A DNA stretch of 7,735 nt, from positions 1 to 7,735 of the forward strand of contig JAISIB010000078.1 of NCBI GenBank assembly GCA_031262265.1. The letters run 5' to 3'. Below are positions 4,980 to 7,735 of this stretch, piece by piece. Each line of letters opens with the position of its first letter. Within the stretch, counting starts at the first letter, position 1. The notes under the pieces were generated by a model that was not told the DNA's origin, did not search any database, and was given only the letters and a program-made list of their open reading frames with translations. This stretch comes from Prevotellaceae bacterium. GTDB taxonomy: Bacteria > Bacteroidota > Bacteroidia > Bacteroidales > Bacteroidaceae. Position numbers and translations under genes: made by a program.

Positions 4980-7735
4980 ATGAAACAGATTTCTTTTCTG
5001 ATTATCGGCTGGATACTCATTTTTAGCCTACCGCAAACGACACACGGGCAGACGACCGTCGCGTTTGAACACCTTATGCAGTCATACGCCGAGCGTAGTG
5101 CAAACGCATTGTCGCCGGATAGTTTCTTTGTCGACCTGCAAAATCTACAACGAGAACTTCCACGTACGACAGATACCGTACAACGTGCCGTTTTGCACGC
5201 TCTACTTACCGATTTGTATGGAAGATATATCCACCACAAGTGGTTTTCATTACAACAAATCACCCCCGTAGTAGACGAAGATACGCTCATCCATGACATG
5301 CGACAGTGGACGCTCGCTCAATATCAGGATGCGCTGCGTTTTCACGGCTCGGAAGCATTGAAAGATACGGCAGCATTGCTCAGCAGCACAACGGCAAAAT
5401 ATCCTGCCCTCATTAAACAAGGCACCGGCAGCGTTTATTATCATCACGACATGTATCACTTGTTGGTACAAATCGTGACGTCCGCATTGGAACATCCTTC
5501 CTTCGATGACTACAGCGAGTCAATCCGTCAGATAAGAAACACTCAACGAGAAGTATATCGCCGCCGGAACAACCGATCGGCACTCGCATTGGACACATTG
5601 GAGCGGCTGCGAGAAAAGGAATATGCCAAAACCACCAACGACATTTCGCAAGAATACGACTGGCTACTCCAAACCTACGGCAAGCTACCCGTCGGCATAG
5701 AGATCTATATCGGTTATATCCGGTACCTCGCAAATGATTATCCGATCGAACGGACAAATCGCTACCTGCGCGCTTTGAAACTATGCGACGAAGCCGCCGT
5801 ACGCTATCCCCGCACAGATCGACTCTCAGAAGTACGTTACTACCGCGAAAAAATCCTGTTGCCGTCGTTCTTCGCGACCGTCTCCGGAATATATCCCGAC
5901 TCGCTCATGAAAATATCCGTTACATCTCGTAATATTACGCGCCTAAGAGCGACAATTATGCGGGGAAGTTATGAAATTATCAAACGCGATTATCAAATTA
6001 TCTCACCCGTTAATGTTAACCGGATAGATACCATTTTAGAACTACGAACTCCGGGCGTCGGACTATATACGTTAAAACTGGAAAATATAAACGACGGCGA
6101 GCCGACAAAGAACGTGCAACCGCTTCGCGTCACGCGCCTTGCGTTACTTTGGAACGCCTTGCCGAAGAAAAAAGGCGAAGCTATCGTAACGGACGCTTAC
6201 TCCGGAAAGCCGATGAAAGCATCTATACTCGTAAACGGCAAGAGTTATCCAACGGACGACGAAGGGCGTGCTACGTTTCAAATAGAAGAACGAGCTTTCA
6301 TTAAGGCCATCTGCGAAAATGATACCGCGATGGAAGAGCAACGTATTTGGCCGCAAGCAGAAAGAACTTCTACAACGGGAACCCTACGCGGGACATTGTT
6401 CACCGATCGTTTCTTATACCGCCCCGGTCAGCTCGTACAAGTCAAAGGCGTGCTTTATCGTCAACGAGGAGATAGTACTCGGGTAGCGACCGACGTTTCC
6501 GATACGTTGATGCTTCGGGATAATTTCGGCAAGACTATCGCTACTCGTCAGGTGACTACCAATGAATTTGGTTCGTTCGTTACCGAGTTCACTTTGCCCG
6601 CCAACGGAGTCAACGGGATATATCGAATTTATTACGACCAACAGATTCAAACCTATATTCGCGTAGAGGCCTACAAACGACCTACTTTTGAAATTAGCAT
6701 AGATAAGCCGAAAGGAGCATATCGCTTGGGCGACAGTATCGTACTGACCGGTCAAGTAAAAACATTCAGCGGCATACCGCTCGCACATGCGACAGTGCGT
6801 TATAGATTGAGGTCTACCCATCACCGACCGTACCAATTTATCCCACAGGACTTTGAGGTGGGGGAAGTCGTCGCTGACGGAAATGGGAACTACGCTATTC
6901 CTCTACGACCCAACCAAGGAACGGAGGAACTACGCGACTATTTCCAATACCACATATTTGTAGATGTGACCAACTATACCGGAGAAACGCAACATACCCA
7001 AGTATCTTTTAGTGCAGGCACAAGTCCCGTGCATTTAGAATTCATTGCCGATTCCCAACTCTGCCGCGAATATTCGCCTACGGCCGTAGCATCGGCACAT
7101 TCCTATATAGGAGATACAATCAATGTCGGCGTGGAAATGCTACTATATAAGAAGTCGGACGCAGAAGCTCCTATCCGAGAGAAACCGAATTACCGAATAA
7201 ACGTCCGATCTAACCGCGAACTGGATTTAACCGACGTATGGAAAGACATTCCTTACGGCACATATCATTTAATCCTCCGAGCCGGCCAAGATACGACCTA
7301 TCATCAGACGATTGAGTGGTTTTCTATTCAAGACAAACGCGTTCCAACGACCGATTTCTTATGGGCTTATCAGCCGCAACGACAGTTTGATGCGCACACG
7401 CCGGCTATGCTCTATGTAGGGACAGCCGCCAAAGACACCTATATATATTATGACGTTTATGCCAAAGGGGAAAAAATAGATAGCCAACTGTTGAACGTAT
7501 CCGACGGCAAGATGTCCTTTTCATATTCGGGCGGAGAAGAATATGGAGACGCCTTTACCGTATTGGTAAGTGCCGTCAAAAATTTATCCGCGCGTAGTCA
7601 CACTTTCTCATTCGCACGCAAAAAGAAAAATCGAAGTTTATCCATGAAATGGAGCGTATTCCGGGATCGATTACAACCCGGACAAGCCGAAGAATGGCGT
7701 TTGACAGTGAAAGATGCACAAGGGAAACGACCCGT
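4980..7735 (+). CDS. Alpha-2-macroglobulin family protein, large exported, 3' end outside window
   Basis: An open frame of 918 codons runs from the ATG at 4980 to the right edge with no stop, so only the N-terminal part is visible. Bacteroidetes members of this family reach about 1,800-2,000 residues. Residues 1-23 form a signal peptide: K2, hydrophobic core 4-18, probable cut after THG (23). There is no lipobox cysteine, so export to the periplasm or surface without lipidation is likely. Residues about 24-300 are mainly helical and of unknown fold; 399-455 resemble a carboxypeptidase-regulatory-like beta domain (TDAYSGKP and TDDEGRATF). The MG2 hallmark TDRFLYRPGQ lies at 475-484, and RVEAYKRPTFEI (561-572) marks the next macroglobulin domain. 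The last visible segment, LQPGQAEEW, also fits the family. Such proteins are thought to trap proteases in the envelope. A thioester CxEQ motif, if present, would lie beyond the edge. The frame shows no break. No Shine-Dalgarno sequence precedes the start. Confidence 0.88.
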   Translation, partial: MKQISFLIIGWILIFSLPQTTHGQTTVAFEHLMQSYAERSANALSPDSFFVDLQNLQRELPRTTDTVQRAVLHALLTDLYGRYIHHKWFSLQQITPVVDEDTLIHDMRQWTLAQYQDALRFHGSEALKDTAALLSSTTAKYPALIKQGTGSVYYHHDMYHLLVQIVTSALEHPSFDDYSESIRQIRNTQREVYRRRNNRSALALDTLERLREKEYAKTTNDISQEYDWLLQTYGKLPVGIEIYIGYIRYLANDYPIERTNRYLRALKLCDEAAVRYPRTDRLSEVRYYREKILLPSFFATVSGIYPDSLMKISVTSRNITRLRATIMRGSYEIIKRDYQIISPVNVNRIDTILELRTPGVGLYTLKLENINDGEPTKNVQPLRVTRLALLWNALPKKKGEAIVTDAYSGKPMKASILVNGKSYPTDDEGRATFQIEERAFIKAICENDTAMEEQRIWPQAERTSTTGTLRGTLFTDRFLYRPGQLVQVKGVLYRQRGDSTRVATDVSDTLMLRDNFGKTIATRQVTTNEFGSFVTEFTLPANGVNGIYRIYYDQQIQTYIRVEAYKRPTFEISIDKPKGAYRLGDSIVLTGQVKTFSGIPLAHATVRYRLRSTHHRPYQFIPQDFEVGEVVADGNGNYAIPLRPNQGTEELRDYFQYHIFVDVTNYTGETQHTQVSFSAGTSPVHLEFIADSQLCREYSPTAVASAHSYIGDTINVGVEMLLYKKSDAEAPIREKPNYRINVRSNRELDLTDVWKDIPYGTYHLILRAGQDTTYHQTIEWFSIQDKRVPTTDFLWAYQPQRQFDAHTPAMLYVGTAAKDTYIYYDVYAKGEKIDSQLLNVSDGKMSFSYSGGEEYGDAFTVLVSAVKNLSARSHTFSFARKKKNRSLSMKWSVFRDRLQPGQAEEWRLTVKDAQGKRP

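Noticed and set aside
4952..5757. Minus-strand frames of 114-115 codons (4952-5299 and 5413-5757)
   Set aside because: Both lie opposite the signal peptide and helical N-terminal part of the macroglobulin gene and are rich in Cys/Arg, as expected of antisense frames.
6414..6836. 140-codon minus-strand frame
   Set aside because: It is antisense to the macroglobulin gene, whose domain motifs are clear in the plus frame; no motif, promoter or start signal supports it.

Overview
The window looks like ordinary core chromosome of a Bacteroidetes bacterium, most likely order Bacteroidales. Three things point there: repeated promoter boxes of the Bacteroidetes type (TAnnTTTG at -7, with TTG or TTTG about 19-20 bases upstream in the best cases), almost no Shine-Dalgarno sequences before genes, and gene families with their closest known parallels in that phylum (a DPE2-like amylomaltase with two starch-binding domains, a very large alpha-2-macroglobulin, and a FecE-type ATPase). 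Genus cannot be told from the sequence. I see no transposase, phage gene, CRISPR array or integration scar.

Layout from left to right. Positions 1-213 hold a tRNA-Gly(CCC) on the minus strand, with its promoter upstream and a perfect inverted repeat (probable terminator) downstream. A FecE/BtuD-type ABC ATPase follows on the minus strand (214-960), with no permease or binding protein in view. A divergent promoter region (961-1179) separates it from a plus-strand pair: greA (1180-1644) and a HIT-family nucleotide hydrolase (1658-2056), 13 bases apart and probably co-transcribed. The greA leader contains a terminator-like hairpin between promoter and gene, and greA has a strong Shine-Dalgarno sequence, which is unusual in this phylum.

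The HIT gene meets the convergent malQ gene (minus strand, 2127-4685) at two closely spaced hairpins. The malQ product is an 852-residue 4-alpha-glucanotransferase with two N-terminal CBM20-like domains and a GH77 catalytic domain that carries a four-unit, 21-bp tandem repeat. Upstream of malQ lies a tRNA-Val(TAC) on the minus strand with its own terminator and a textbook promoter. Back to back with that promoter, a plus-strand promoter drives the largest gene here, an exported alpha-2-macroglobulin-family protein. It starts at 4980 and stays open to the right edge (918 codons visible), so it is truncated by the window.

Functionally the window is mixed: transcript-elongation rescue (greA), nucleotide metabolism (HIT), maltodextrin/glycogen turnover (malQ), metal-chelate or cobalamin uptake (ABC ATPase), envelope defence (macroglobulin) and two tRNAs. 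I found no convincing new multi-gene system. The points most worth a second look are the greA leader, its Shine-Dalgarno sequence, and the heptad repeat in MalQ. No gene-free stretch exceeds about 220 bases.
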